This document shows, in pieces, positions 23,983 through 33,376 of a DNA stretch of 64,000 nucleotides. Every line of letters begins with the position of its first letter. Within the stretch, counting starts at the first letter, position 1. The position numbers were made by a program, and so were the translations under genes. The stretch is taken from the IMG/VR virus record IMGVR_UViG_3300032236_000552, positions 1-64,000 of that record. One strand, given 5' to 3'. The DNA comes from a virus. The notes beneath the pieces were generated by a model, which did no database searches, was not told where the DNA came from, and was given only the letters and a program-made list of their open reading frames with translations.

Positions 23983-24792
23983 ATGACGCAAACAATTAGT
24001 GCAGCGGCTAATCCCGCTTTGGCAAACAACAAGATTCAAGAAGTGATGGCTGAAAAGCCTGTACAAAAAGAAGTAAAGGTAATCCCTCCTTCGGATACCA
24101 CTGTGGCCCTTCCTGGCGGATACATCAACTCCGCTGGGGAGGTTGTCACAACAGCCGAAGTACGTGAGTTGACAGGAAAAGATGAAGAAGCAATTGCTCG
24201 CACATCAACTGTGGGTAAGGCTCTCTTGACCATCTTGCAACGTGGCGTAGTCACCGTTGGTGACGAAGAGGTTACCGACAAGATGCTTGACCAAATGTTG
24301 TCTGGAGACCGAGACATGCTTATCCTCGGAATCTTTAAGGCAACCTTTGGCAACATCTCTACCTCTCAAACTTTCTGCCAAACATGTGCGGAGGTTAAGG
24401 AAGTAGATATTGACATCAATGAAGATATCAAGATTAAGGTCCTTAATGACCCAGTTAATGACCGAGTCTTTACTGTTTCAGGAAAAAACCACGAGTACAC
24501 AGTTCAACTTCCAACTGGTGTTACCCAGAAAGAACTGTTCCTAAATACAGATAAGACAAGCGCAGAATTAAACACCATTCTTCTTGAAAACACCGTAATC
24601 AAGATTGATGGCACTCCCGTGTACAGCAAGTTGCAGGTTCAGAACCTTGGCCTTGTTGACCGTAAGAAGATTGTCGATGAGATTAATAAAAGAATATGCG
24701 GTCCACAGTTTGATGACCTAGTCCTCGACTGTCCAGACTGTGAAGGTGAGGTACGTGTTCCTATTAGTTTAGGCAACCTGTTTCGCTTCTAA
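23983..24792 (+). CDS. Tail assembly chaperone / T4 gp26-like, zero-frame product
   Basis: 269 residues with AAAGGAAT upstream. The core TTAEVRELTGKDEEAIAR, then LLTILQRGVVTVGD and MLSGDRDMLILGIFKATFG matches the T4 gp26-like/tail chaperone family. Two CxxC pairs (CQTC near 132; CPDC near 250) probably bind zinc. The gene lies between tube and tape measure genes, where tail chaperones with programmed frameshifts are typical. The protein ends abruptly at LGNLFRF, and a +1 frame continues open to 24940 (separate entry). Confidence 0.68.
   Translation: MTQTISAAANPALANNKIQEVMAEKPVQKEVKVIPPSDTTVALPGGYINSAGEVVTTAEVRELTGKDEEAIARTSTVGKALLTILQRGVVTVGDEEVTDKMLDQMLSGDRDMLILGIFKATFGNISTSQTFCQTCAEVKEVDIDINEDIKIKVLNDPVNDRVFTVSGKNHEYTVQLPTGVTQKELFLNTDKTSAELNTILLENTVIKIDGTPVYSKLQVQNLGLVDRKKIVDEINKRICGPQFDDLVLDCPDCEGEVRVPISLGNLFRF
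24773..24792 (+). other. Candidate +1 ribosomal frameshift site (TTT CGC)
   Basis: The +1 frame becomes open at 24773, just after its TAG at 24770, and the zero frame stops at 24790-24792. Inside this 20-nt window lies CTG TTT CGC TTC TAA. At TTT (24781-24783) the Phe tRNA can slip one base to TTC, its better match, while CGC waits in the A site. The UUU-C geometry is a known +1 slip type. The -1 frame closes within about 15 codons. Confidence 0.55.
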
Positions 24793-24940
24793 CAGGCTTC
24801 CGTACCAGTTGCTTATGGAAGAGTGGCTGGTAGTAACTGATTTGTACCCTAGTTGGACTCTAACCGAGATACAAAACCTATCTTGGAGAGAGCGTAAGAA
24901 TTGGATAGAACTCGTACAGTTGAAAGTAAGAAAGGCGTGA
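24785..24940 (+). CDS. Frameshift extension of the tail chaperone
   Basis: Read in the +1 frame this adds 51 residues (ASNRLPYQLLMEEWLVVTDL, then YPSWTLTEIQNLSWRERKNW and a short tail) to residue 267 of the upstream protein, giving about 318 residues. An internal ATG at 24815 would give a free 41-residue protein, but no ribosome site precedes it. The LTEIQ...WRERKNWIE ending is of the kind that ends full-length gp26-like or chaperone proteins. It stops one base before the tape-measure start. Confidence 0.58.
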   Translation, partial: ASNRLPYQLLMEEWLVVTDLYPSWTLTEIQNLSWRERKNWIELVQLKVRKA

Positions 24941-24941
24941 T

Positions 24942-27398
24942 GTGTCAGTTGTAAACAACCTCCAAGCCATGTCCACTGGCATTGGAGACTTAACCAAGCG
25001 CATCAACGAACTTCATGCTGCCATAAAGTCAACAGGCAGTGAAGTCAATACTACTTTCAGCACCTTAAAGGCTGCCCTCGGTAACGGGGGCCAGCGTGGT
25101 CTTATGTCTGGCGGACAAGGCAACTCAATGTTTGGGTCTTTGTCTACCTTCTCTACACAGGGGCAAAGCGGTGGTGTAGGACCGTATCGCCCAACATCTG
25201 CAAACCAAATGGAGAGCGCTACCTTCTCTGGTCAATCCACTTACACTCAACAAGCAGCCCAAGCGCAAGTAGGGTCAGGCATCGTACAAGCAGGTGTAGG
25301 GCTTGTTCAAATGGCAGCAGCACCAGTTATCGGTGCTTACGGCATGACCATGGATTCTTCTGGAATCGTAAACCGTGCTGGTGCTTATTACCAAGCAGCA
25401 TTGCGTTCTCCAGGAATGAATCGTCTTAGCCTTGAGAAGGCAACCTTTAGCGCCCTTAATGGCGGTATGACAAGCATTGGTTCAGACGCTGCGGTAGCAA
25501 ACACCTTGGTCAATGCTGGATATGTTCCAGGAAGCCAAAACTACATTAACGCTGTTAAGCAAGTTGGTGGCGCTGCTAACTACCTAGGCATGGCAAACCA
25601 AAATGCTGCAACTGCAATTGCTGGTTTGCAAAGCGGAACCATGGGAGCCAATCTTTATCAATACGGCATTACTACCATGGATACAAGTGGAAACAGCAAG
25701 AGCGTAGGAGACATCGCTCAACAGTTATACAAAGTAATGTTTCCTAACGGCGGAACAAAAGAAAGTATTCAAAAGTCCATCCAAAGTGGTTATGCTGGGT
25801 TAAACCTACAGGGTTTGAACATGTCCCCTGACCAACAACAGATGATTACACAGGCTTTAATTGACATCTCTGCTGGAAAGAATCCAGACCTTGCTTCTGC
25901 AAAGTCCGCTAAAGGAAACATGAATCCATTTAGCGCCATGTATAAGATGAACAATTCTCAAACGAGTATTCAACAATCTTCAGAAACAAGCACACTCAAT
26001 GGCCTCAATGCTGCTGCAGACACAGTCGTTGCCTTCAACAATGCACTTCGTCCAGTAATCGACTCCCTTGCTTTATTTAAGGGATACCTTGATGGCATGA
26101 GCGGCACAAACGTGGGACGAGGAATAAAGGCTGGCTCAAAGTCATTCATGAGTGGAGTAAGCAACTTCATCAGTGGAGCAGCAGGAGTACTTGCGGGAGT
26201 TGCTCTGCTAGGAGGCGGTACTCCAGGTTACGGCGGTAAGTTCTCTCGTTCTGGACCAAAGGGTGGAGGAACACCTGGAGGTGGAGCAGCCAATGCACTC
26301 ATCTCCGCTACCTATGGTGCAACAGATAGTTCGGGTATTTGGGCGTCAACGGGAAACACTCACCAGGGAACTGACTACGACGTTCCTTTGAGTACCCCTG
26401 TTTACGCTACACAAGACGGTTATGTTTCTGGAAAAACACTAAGTAGCGATTATGGTAACGCTGTAATCATTGACCATCCAGGTGGATACTCAACTATTTA
26501 TGCTCACCTTAGCAACAAAGAAGTTAGCCCTGGAGACCGTGTATTCAAGGGAACAGAAGTTGGTAAGTCAGGAAAGTCTGGAAATACAACTGGCCCTAGC
26601 CTTCACTATGAGGTGTGGCACGGAGATAACAACCCAGTAAGTCCTACTGAATTGCAGGGCGCTGGTGACCCTGTTATGGCGGGTATTGGCGGAGGCTCTA
26701 CATCTTCTGCACTTTTGCAGCAGCAATCATTGGCTAACCAAACGGGTTCTGCTAGTTCCAACCCAAGCCTTGGAGCAGCAAACAACTCTAACCTTGGTTC
26801 AGCAGCAGAAAAATCTTGGGCAACAAGTTTCCTAACTGCTATGGGCGCTCCAGTAAATGACGCAAACGTTCGTGCCGTATCGACATGGGCGCATTTTGAA
26901 GGCGGGTTAAGTCACAATAATCCATTAAACACTGGCTTAAAGATGCCTGGTTCAACAGACTTCAATACTAGTGGTATACAGACTTACGGAAGTTTAGACC
27001 AAGGTACGCAAGCAATTATCCAAACCCTTGAAGGTAACCAGGCAGATACTCGTGGTTACAAAAAGATTGTTGAAGACCTTATGGCGGGCGCTCCTACGGG
27101 TACCACCCTTAACGATATTAACAACTCTGCATGGCGTTCAGGAAAAACAGGGGACCCTGGATACAACTTCCCTAAAGGTGGAGGAACACCAGGATATGGT
27201 GCAAATCTTCCAGACCCAACGTCTTCCGCTGCCGCAAGTGTTCAGGCTGCATCAAACTTAGTTAACAATAGTGGAAACACCGTAAATGTTTACTTGACTA
27301 TTGCACAAGCATCAGACTCAGAAGCGATACTCTTTGCAAAGAAGGTTGAGTCTTACCTTAATAACAACAGTAATATAACGACGATTGGTAGTGCATGA
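24942..27398 (+). CDS. Tape measure protein with M23-like and lysozyme-like domains
   Basis: 818 residues, GTG start with AAAGG upstream. The N-terminal part (1-420) is helical and Gly/Ala/Gln-rich, as in tape measures; position after the chaperone supports that call. Residues about 454-576 are an M23 (LytM) peptidase domain: THQGTDYDV supplies His and Asp zinc ligands and YAHLS a further His. The usual HxH reads SLH (GPSLHYEV), so one catalytic His is replaced by Ser. Residues about 624-747 (AVSTWAHFEGGLSHNNPLNT ... YGSLDQGTQAIIQTL) resemble a lysozyme-like tail domain. It would set tail length and help cross peptidoglycan. Confidence 0.72.
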   Translation: MSVVNNLQAMSTGIGDLTKRINELHAAIKSTGSEVNTTFSTLKAALGNGGQRGLMSGGQGNSMFGSLSTFSTQGQSGGVGPYRPTSANQMESATFSGQSTYTQQAAQAQVGSGIVQAGVGLVQMAAAPVIGAYGMTMDSSGIVNRAGAYYQAALRSPGMNRLSLEKATFSALNGGMTSIGSDAAVANTLVNAGYVPGSQNYINAVKQVGGAANYLGMANQNAATAIAGLQSGTMGANLYQYGITTMDTSGNSKSVGDIAQQLYKVMFPNGGTKESIQKSIQSGYAGLNLQGLNMSPDQQQMITQALIDISAGKNPDLASAKSAKGNMNPFSAMYKMNNSQTSIQQSSETSTLNGLNAAADTVVAFNNALRPVIDSLALFKGYLDGMSGTNVGRGIKAGSKSFMSGVSNFISGAAGVLAGVALLGGGTPGYGGKFSRSGPKGGGTPGGGAANALISATYGATDSSGIWASTGNTHQGTDYDVPLSTPVYATQDGYVSGKTLSSDYGNAVIIDHPGGYSTIYAHLSNKEVSPGDRVFKGTEVGKSGKSGNTTGPSLHYEVWHGDNNPVSPTELQGAGDPVMAGIGGGSTSSALLQQQSLANQTGSASSNPSLGAANNSNLGSAAEKSWATSFLTAMGAPVNDANVRAVSTWAHFEGGLSHNNPLNTGLKMPGSTDFNTSGIQTYGSLDQGTQAIIQTLEGNQADTRGYKKIVEDLMAGAPTGTTLNDINNSAWRSGKTGDPGYNFPKGGGTPGYGANLPDPTSSAAASVQAASNLVNNSGNTVNVYLTIAQASDSEAILFAKKVESYLNNNSNITTIGSA

Positions 27399-28795
27399 TG
27401 GCGGGTCCTAAAAACACAGCAAATAATTACACTGACCAATACACAAAAACAAAAGCAAAGTCTGATGCTGCTAAAAAGGCTAAGTCTGATGCCCATGCTA
27501 TAACAGCATACAAAGACCAAATCGGTTTGTTGACTCAAGATATAAAGAGTGCTACAACAGCGATGGCAGACCCACAGTCCCAACTCGCTCAATTGCAAAA
27601 AGATTTGAAACTTCTCCTTGATGATGGTCATGGTCATACGCTTCCTCCACCCTGGAGTCCTAGTATTACCTCTCAATATGAGACTAACAAACGTGACCAA
27701 CAGACCTATATCAATCAAATCAATGGGTATCAAACACGCATTGATAGAGACAACAAGCAAATTGCTGATTATCAAAAAAAGATTGCTGCTCTAACAAAAC
27801 CTACTCAGAACTCAGGTAACACTCAAACAAAAGGTGGAGGTGGAGGTGGAGGTGGTGGTGCAACCTCTACAGATACAGGCGGGTTTAAGTACAACGCACC
27901 TATGGTAAGCACTGCCTACTTCAACTCTCTTGCTGGAGCAGACAACATCAGAACTAACTATGAAGCCAACCCATCCTTTAAGAAAGGACGTGGGGGCGTA
28001 CCTGTTGCATACCACAAGGCGCAAACAGTTGACGGTCTTTATCACTTTGTTGACATCGGAAACTTTACCGATGCAAAACAAGCCTGGTCTATCAATAGCA
28101 ATGGTCAAATTGCTGGAGGTAAAGGTTCGTTTCAGATGGACCGAGTCGTCAACACCGCTGCCGCTATTGCCACTGCACAAAAGGCGTATGCAAAAGCACA
28201 CCCTAATGATGCGTCAAAGTTTGACAAAAGAATGTATGGATTCAAGTTCCTATACAACCCAACTTCTATAGACATGAGTTGGGGCGCTATTTTAGGAGCG
28301 AACCCAGTATTTGAGTCTATGGGCCAAGACCCTGCGGTTCCTCTTGCTGCAAACCTTCTTTCAAGCACGTTGTCCTTTGACATTGTCCTAAACAGAATTC
28401 AGGACTTTGAAGTTATTGAAAGTCCAGGAATCCTTCGTCCTTATAATAAATACCCTTACCCATCTCCAGTAGACCCTGCTGATATTAAAGAGATTTATGA
28501 AAAAGGAACTATGTACGACATTGAGTACTTGTTCAAAACTATGCACGGATTTGATGGGTTTACTAACTACCAGAGTAGTTTGATGCAAAATACAAACGAC
28601 CCTGGTTGGTTGCCTGTACGTCCCGTTGAACTACACCTTGGTAACAAGTTACGTTATCGAGTACGCATTACTGGCATGTCTGTAAAGCACTCTATCTTTA
28701 ACAGTCGAATGGTTCCAATCCTTTCTACCGTGTCGTTCACATGTGCCCGTTACTGGGATGGCCCTACTACACCTGCGTCAACTAAGAAGAAATAA
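27395..28795 (+). CDS. Baseplate/tube-adaptor protein (CIS-tube-like)
   Basis: 466 residues, overlapping the tape measure stop by 4 nt. Residues 40-135 form a coiled coil (ITAYKDQIGLLTQDIKSATT ... QINGYQTRIDRDNKQIADYQ), residues about 147-156 a run of nine or more Gly, then a globular C-terminal domain with YGFKFLYNPTSIDMSWG near 282 and LRYRVRITGMSVKHSIFNS. The NP-x-S core recalls the tube-like adaptor proteins at the baseplate of contractile systems. It probably joins tube and hub; the coiled-coil arm is unusual. Confidence 0.5.
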   Translation: MMAGPKNTANNYTDQYTKTKAKSDAAKKAKSDAHAITAYKDQIGLLTQDIKSATTAMADPQSQLAQLQKDLKLLLDDGHGHTLPPPWSPSITSQYETNKRDQQTYINQINGYQTRIDRDNKQIADYQKKIAALTKPTQNSGNTQTKGGGGGGGGGATSTDTGGFKYNAPMVSTAYFNSLAGADNIRTNYEANPSFKKGRGGVPVAYHKAQTVDGLYHFVDIGNFTDAKQAWSINSNGQIAGGKGSFQMDRVVNTAAAIATAQKAYAKAHPNDASKFDKRMYGFKFLYNPTSIDMSWGAILGANPVFESMGQDPAVPLAANLLSSTLSFDIVLNRIQDFEVIESPGILRPYNKYPYPSPVDPADIKEIYEKGTMYDIEYLFKTMHGFDGFTNYQSSLMQNTNDPGWLPVRPVELHLGNKLRYRVRITGMSVKHSIFNSRMVPILSTVSFTCARYWDGPTTPASTKKK

Positions 28796-28797
28796 CT

Positions 28798-29073
28798 ATG
28801 ATATATCTAGATAGCAGATATGCAGATGGTCCTTTGTTCAAAGCGTTTGAGCCAAAAACGCAAACATATCAACAGACGGTCTTTCGTGCTTTCCCTACGT
28901 ATCATGTCCAGTTCTATTGGTACACAGTGACAGAGATTGACCGCATGGAAAATATTGCTGTAAAAACTTTGGGTAACCCAGAGTTGTGGTGGCAAATTAT
29001 GGATATCAACCCTGAGATTATCAACCCATTTGAAATCGCTCCTGGAACACAACTGAGGATTCCAAATGAGTAA
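28798..29073 (+). CDS. Baseplate protein, gp53 / tail X (LysM-like) type
   Basis: 91 residues. The pattern YWYTVTEIDRMENIAVKTLGNPELWWQIMDINPEIINPFEIAPGTQLRIP is the gp53/tail-protein-X signature: a LysM-like fold in which WW and PGT-x-LRIP are conserved. It would bind the hub or wedge. It overlaps the hub gene by 8 nt. Confidence 0.72.
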   Translation: MIYLDSRYADGPLFKAFEPKTQTYQQTVFRAFPTYHVQFYWYTVTEIDRMENIAVKTLGNPELWWQIMDINPEIINPFEIAPGTQLRIPNE

Positions 29074-30322
29074 CTATTCAACACTGAATAGATATGGAAC
29101 AGATTTCTCTGTTACGTTTCCTGATTTTCCTGGGTTTAATTCAGCACCCCATTGGTTTAGGCTGTATCAAGAACAGGGTAAACAAGACGTTATAGAAATT
29201 TCCTACCCAAGTTTTAGCATGTACTTTTACAAGACGTTAAAGACAGGTGTGCCAGTTCAAGTAACTTGGACTAACGAACTTAGCAAAGGCGAATTTGTAG
29301 GTTACGTTTATAACGTATCTATGACTACTCAAGCCACTGTAAAACGTAACATAACTATCAGAGCAGTAGGCGCTTCCTTTGTTCTTAAAGAAGGTGGCAG
29401 TAAAATTTGGACAAACAAAACTGCTCCTGAGATTGTTGCGGATATCTGCAAGACCTTTAAGTTAAAGGCCGTATGCACACCGCACACCACACGTTTTAGC
29501 CAACAATCAATGGTTGGTCATACATATTGGGAAAAGATTCAAGAACTTGGGCAACGCATTGGTTATGTTGCTCAAATGATTGGTACAGAACTTCATTTCC
29601 ACCCTATCGATAACATGATAAACCAATTCAGCACATCTATTCCAGTACTGGCTTATGTGGATGGAGACATCAACGCAGGTGGGGTATACGAGGCGCAAAC
29701 CTTAGATAAGTTTAAGCCAACTGTCGGTGACATACACGAGCACGGCGGTCATACAAAGAAAACTAAAGTAATTTCAGGAATTGACCCTATTACTGGTAAA
29801 ACTTACAAAGCAACTTCTTCACCAACGACTGTAGCAAAAACAGTAAGAGCAAGTACTTCTGACCCATTGTTTAACCACATTATCCCTACCCGTGTAACAG
29901 ACACACCAAATATGGCTAAAGCGATGGCAGACGCTTTTGCACAATTGGCTCGGTTTAACGTCACTGCCGAAGGCGCTGGTCAAGGAGATTCCAGAATCTC
30001 TCCTTATCGGTTGATTGAGATAAATGGAACTGGTGACACTACGGATGGGTTCTGGATAGTAAACAAAGCCGTTCACTTTGTTACTTACGATGGACGTTAC
30101 ACCGTTGAGTTCACCTGTATGACAGACGGCACTGACACAAACAAGCCCTCAGCATTTAGACCTACTAAAGCAGGGGTAGTTCCTGCAAGAAATATTGCAC
30201 ATGAGGCTACTACAGGGGCCGTAAGTAAACCCACTACTAGTAAACTTAACACAAAGCAGGCAATGATAAAGCAGACTGCCTCTGGGTTTAAGGTAACACC
30301 AAGACGATGGGTTGGTAAATGA
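29066..30322 (+). CDS. Baseplate hub protein (gp27 / gpD-like)
   Basis: 418 residues. Beta-rich N-terminus (VIEISYPSFSMYFYKTLKTGVPVQVTWTN), then TNKTAPEIVADICKTFKLKA and HTYWEKIQELGQRIGYVAQM, the order found in late-control-D/gp27 hubs: swapped beta domains and a helix that reads small-LysM-like. The C-terminal region has the DGFWIVNKAVHFVTYDGRYTVEF strand. It follows the tail X gene and precedes the wedge gene. It would carry the spike encoded at 32270. Confidence 0.7.
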   Translation: MSNYSTLNRYGTDFSVTFPDFPGFNSAPHWFRLYQEQGKQDVIEISYPSFSMYFYKTLKTGVPVQVTWTNELSKGEFVGYVYNVSMTTQATVKRNITIRAVGASFVLKEGGSKIWTNKTAPEIVADICKTFKLKAVCTPHTTRFSQQSMVGHTYWEKIQELGQRIGYVAQMIGTELHFHPIDNMINQFSTSIPVLAYVDGDINAGGVYEAQTLDKFKPTVGDIHEHGGHTKKTKVISGIDPITGKTYKATSSPTTVAKTVRASTSDPLFNHIIPTRVTDTPNMAKAMADAFAQLARFNVTAEGAGQGDSRISPYRLIEINGTGDTTDGFWIVNKAVHFVTYDGRYTVEFTCMTDGTDTNKPSAFRPTKAGVVPARNIAHEATTGAVSKPTTSKLNTKQAMIKQTASGFKVTPRRWVGK

Positions 30323-30720
30323 TGGAAGTCGCTATCTCTTTACCATTTGCTATTGACCAATATGGAAAGGTTACGGACACTACTGACCAGTCTAAGATTT
30401 GGTCAGACCGAGTACGTTCTGTTATTGGAACCAATCTTCGTGAAAGATTGATGAACCCAGACTTTGGAACTTTGGTTCCTACGGCTTTTATGGAGACTGA
30501 TGAAGCAGCCTCTTCTATGGTCTCTACAGAAGTTGAGCGGGCTTTTACTACTCAACTTAGCCTACTGAAGTTACAGTCTGTCGATTCAACGTTTGATGAG
30601 TACACAGGCAGCCTAAATATCGACATCATTTACGACCTACCTAACAACACCCAAGTAAACACAACGGTTTCGATTGTTTCAATCAGTGGAACCAACCAAC
30701 CAAATGAGGAGTTACTATGA
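30319..30720 (+). CDS. Baseplate wedge protein, gp25-like
   Basis: 133 residues, ATG overlapping the hub stop. Core DRVRSVIGTNLRERLMNPDFGTLVPTAFME is the gpW/gp25 family signature (multimerisation and E-R-x-x-P-D-x-G). The protein completes the wedge and primes sheath assembly. It overlaps the J-like gene by 4 nt. Confidence 0.85.
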   Translation: MMEVAISLPFAIDQYGKVTDTTDQSKIWSDRVRSVIGTNLRERLMNPDFGTLVPTAFMETDEAASSMVSTEVERAFTTQLSLLKLQSVDSTFDEYTGSLNIDIIYDLPNNTQVNTTVSIVSISGTNQPNEELL

Positions 30721-32270
30721 CCGTTGCGTCAGTATCCGATATTCCAATTTCGATTAACTACACTGGTCGTGACTATTACGCCATTCGTGAGCAACTAATT
30801 GCACGAATTCAGAACAGAATTCCTGCTTGGACTGGTACTAACCCAGCCGACTTTGGCATTGCTTTGATTGAAGCCTTTGCTTACATGGGCGACTTGATGT
30901 CCTATTACATCGACCGAAACGCAAACGAAAGTTTTATCGCTACAGCAACCCAACGTGATAGCGTCGTTAACATTGCTCAAGCCTACGGTTATATACCCGC
31001 AGGATACCGTGCAGCAAACGTTACTCTAACCTTCTCTAACTCCTCAACAGATACTTCGGTAACAATCCCAGCAGGAACAGTTGTGTCTGGTGATGTAGTT
31101 ACTAACGATGTAGTTAATACGGTTTACTTTACTACAGTATCTGATGTAGTCAGCAACGTAGCGGATAACAACGGAACCGTTACAGTAATTGCTACAGAAG
31201 GACAGAATGTTCAGCGTGTTTCTAGTCAAGCAAACATTTACGGAGAACTTCTTGGAAGTTCACTCGGAACACCAAACCAATCTTTTGAACTACTTGAAAA
31301 CCCAGTCGTAGATGGTAGTGTCTCCATTAACGTACTTGAGGGAGACAACTACTCCTCATGGAAACAGGTTCAACACCTAATTGATTACGGTCCTTATGAC
31401 CAAGTGTTTGCTATCACAACAGACGCAAACAACAACGTATTTGTTAACTTTGGCGATGGCGTATCTGGTCAAATTCCAACTAACCTCGCAGATATCAGAG
31501 CAGACTACACTGTTGGTGGCGGAGTTTTAGGTAATATCAAAGCATTAACAATTACAAACATTGTATACATGCCAGGCGTTAATTCTAATACATTGACTGC
31601 TTTGCAAAGTTTCCTTACAGTAACTAACGAAACAGAAGCAATTGGTGGTTCAGAACCTGAAAGCCTTGAAGAGATTCGTTATGCAGCGCCTCTAACTCTA
31701 CGAACAAATAACCGTGCTGTAACTCTAGAAGACTTCAAGAATATTGCTAAGAGAGTTACTGGAGTAGGAAAAGCAAACGCAACTGCTTCCACCTGGACTT
31801 CAGTTACCATCTACCTTGCCCCATCACGGTCTGCATCAGACACCGATTTACAGCCAGGATTAGATGACTCTGGTACACCAACATCTGAATACAACACTCT
31901 TGCAACAGACGTTAAGTCTGCTTTGTCTACTTCTTCCCTTATCGGTACGTCAGTAACCACACAGGCCCCTACTTATGTAGACGTTATCCTTGCTATCCAA
32001 TATGCAAAGCGTCCTCAATACACAGACGCTCAAGTAGAAGCCGATATCAAGTCTAAGATTATTACCGACTATGGTTACATTAACTTAGACTTTGGTGATG
32101 TCATCTACCCTCAAGATGTCGAACAATCTTTGAATAGTCTTTCCTCTATTCGTGTGGCGACTGTTACCGCTATGTTCCGACAAGGTGGCTCAGGCCAAAA
32201 TACCTTGACTGCTTCTGTTGGTGAAATATTCCGTTTTCAAGAGTCGAACATAAGTATCAGTAGCCTCTAA
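30717..32270 (+). CDS. Baseplate J-like protein
   Basis: 517 residues. The pattern YTGRDYYAIREQLIARIQNR, then DFGIALIEAFAYMGDLMSYYIDRNANESF and GYRAANVTLTFSN defines the J-like/gp6 baseplate family; EAFAYMGDLMSYYIDR is particularly diagnostic. The C-terminal RYAAPLTLRTNNRAVTLEDF and LNSLSSIRVATVTAMF match the family's dimer domain. It forms the baseplate inner ring with the gp25-like protein. Confidence 0.9.
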   Translation: MTVASVSDIPISINYTGRDYYAIREQLIARIQNRIPAWTGTNPADFGIALIEAFAYMGDLMSYYIDRNANESFIATATQRDSVVNIAQAYGYIPAGYRAANVTLTFSNSSTDTSVTIPAGTVVSGDVVTNDVVNTVYFTTVSDVVSNVADNNGTVTVIATEGQNVQRVSSQANIYGELLGSSLGTPNQSFELLENPVVDGSVSINVLEGDNYSSWKQVQHLIDYGPYDQVFAITTDANNNVFVNFGDGVSGQIPTNLADIRADYTVGGGVLGNIKALTITNIVYMPGVNSNTLTALQSFLTVTNETEAIGGSEPESLEEIRYAAPLTLRTNNRAVTLEDFKNIAKRVTGVGKANATASTWTSVTIYLAPSRSASDTDLQPGLDDSGTPTSEYNTLATDVKSALSTSSLIGTSVTTQAPTYVDVILAIQYAKRPQYTDAQVEADIKSKIITDYGYINLDFGDVIYPQDVEQSLNSLSSIRVATVTAMFRQGGSGQNTLTASVGEIFRFQESNISISSL

Positions 32271-32773
32271 TGGACAACATTAAGACCCTGCACGGTTTTT
32301 ATCGAGGAGTCGTTACAAATAATAAAGACCCCTTAAACCAAAACCGTCTGCAATTGCAGATACAGACTTCACCTGGAGAGGTGACTTCTTGGGCATGGTC
32401 TATGGAGCCTGCAAACATCCACACCCCAGCACCTGCAATAGGTCAAGGAGTATGGGTTCATTTTATAGCGGGTGACCCAGAGTTCCCTGTTTGGTTTGGA
32501 CAGTTTGGAACACACCAAGCAAAAAGCAAAAAATTATTGGTGGCACCTTTAGCAAACACAGTTTCTTTAACTGGGTTGACCCCGTACCTAAAGATTGTTA
32601 CTCAAAAAGATGGAACTCAAGAGGTTGACCTTATGGCTACTTTAGTTGCCGTTGCCGCAAAACTTGTGGACCATGAAACACGCATACATAGCCTAGAAAC
32701 CCAATTAACCACTTTACACAACACATTGGCTACAAGAACCTCGCCAAGCCACACACACGGAATCAATGGCTAG
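32270..32773 (+). CDS. Baseplate spike, gp5/gpV-type OB-fold protein
   Basis: 167 residues, start overlapping the previous stop by one base. Residues 1-85 are an OB-fold (GFYRGVVTNNKDPLNQNRLQLQIQ ... WVHFIAGDPEFPVWFGQF) like the gp5/gpV N-terminus. Residues 120-150 contain a short helix (LVDHETRIHSLETQLTTLHN) and the end TSPSHTHGING is His-rich, compatible with metal at the spike tip. No lysozyme domain is inserted, unlike T4 gp5. Confidence 0.72.
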   Translation: MDNIKTLHGFYRGVVTNNKDPLNQNRLQLQIQTSPGEVTSWAWSMEPANIHTPAPAIGQGVWVHFIAGDPEFPVWFGQFGTHQAKSKKLLVAPLANTVSLTGLTPYLKIVTQKDGTQEVDLMATLVAVAAKLVDHETRIHSLETQLTTLHNTLATRTSPSHTHGING

Positions 32774-32840
32774 TAGTTAAGGCAGTAAATGGGGGGCAAA
32801 AAAGAGAAAATAGACCGACAGGTTTGAGAGGATAAGCCAC

Positions 32841-33362
32841 ATGGCAAATGCAACGCCGTTATACCCAGGTCAAGTACGTAGTTTTGGAAACGACGTAGTT
32901 GACTTTAGCGACACCATCCTCGCTCAACACGTCAACTATCTTCGTGCTGAAGTTAACTCAATTGAGACAGTACTTGGTACGTACCTAACTACCAGTTCTG
33001 GGTTCTCTGGGTCCTTTGTACAGCAACCAATTACTTATGTTTGGAACACACTGAAAGACCGTTTGGCAAACATTGAGTACGGACTAAGCACTGCCTACAG
33101 TGCCAAGACTCCTGCTGGAGGAACAAGTGGTCAACTTCTTGTAAAGAACTCTAGTAGCGATTACGATTTTTCTTGGACAACCGTTAGTTTCTTACCGTCA
33201 CAATCTGGAAACAATGGTAACTTCTTAACTACTAACGGAACGTCAGCAACATGGGCAGCCATTAGTCAGGTACCTTCACAATCTGGAGCAACAAATAAGT
33301 TCTTAAAATCTAACGGAACAACTGCCTCATGGAGTAACTCCATCGATGGTGGTACTCCCTGA
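32841..33362 (+). CDS. Small fibre/trimerisation protein with two end repeats
   Basis: 173 residues after GAGAGGAT. Residues 1-90 are a mixed domain (YPGQVRSFGNDVVDFSDTIL). Residues about 100-172 hold two copies of a repeat of the type PSQSGNNGNFLTTNGTSATW and PSQSGATNKFLKSNGTTASW, the known phage fibre repeat that forms beta-trimers. It is placed between spike and P2-I-like genes, so it may attach a fibre to the baseplate. Confidence 0.55.
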   Translation: MANATPLYPGQVRSFGNDVVDFSDTILAQHVNYLRAEVNSIETVLGTYLTTSSGFSGSFVQQPITYVWNTLKDRLANIEYGLSTAYSAKTPAGGTSGQLLVKNSSSDYDFSWTTVSFLPSQSGNNGNFLTTNGTSATWAAISQVPSQSGATNKFLKSNGTTASWSNSIDGGTP

Positions 33363-33376
33363 CCAAGGAGTTGTAA

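Noticed and set aside
24815-24940. Independent 41-residue gene
   Set aside because: No ribosome site precedes the ATG and the frame is already open upstream into the chaperone gene end; a frameshift extension explains it better, although it is not excluded.
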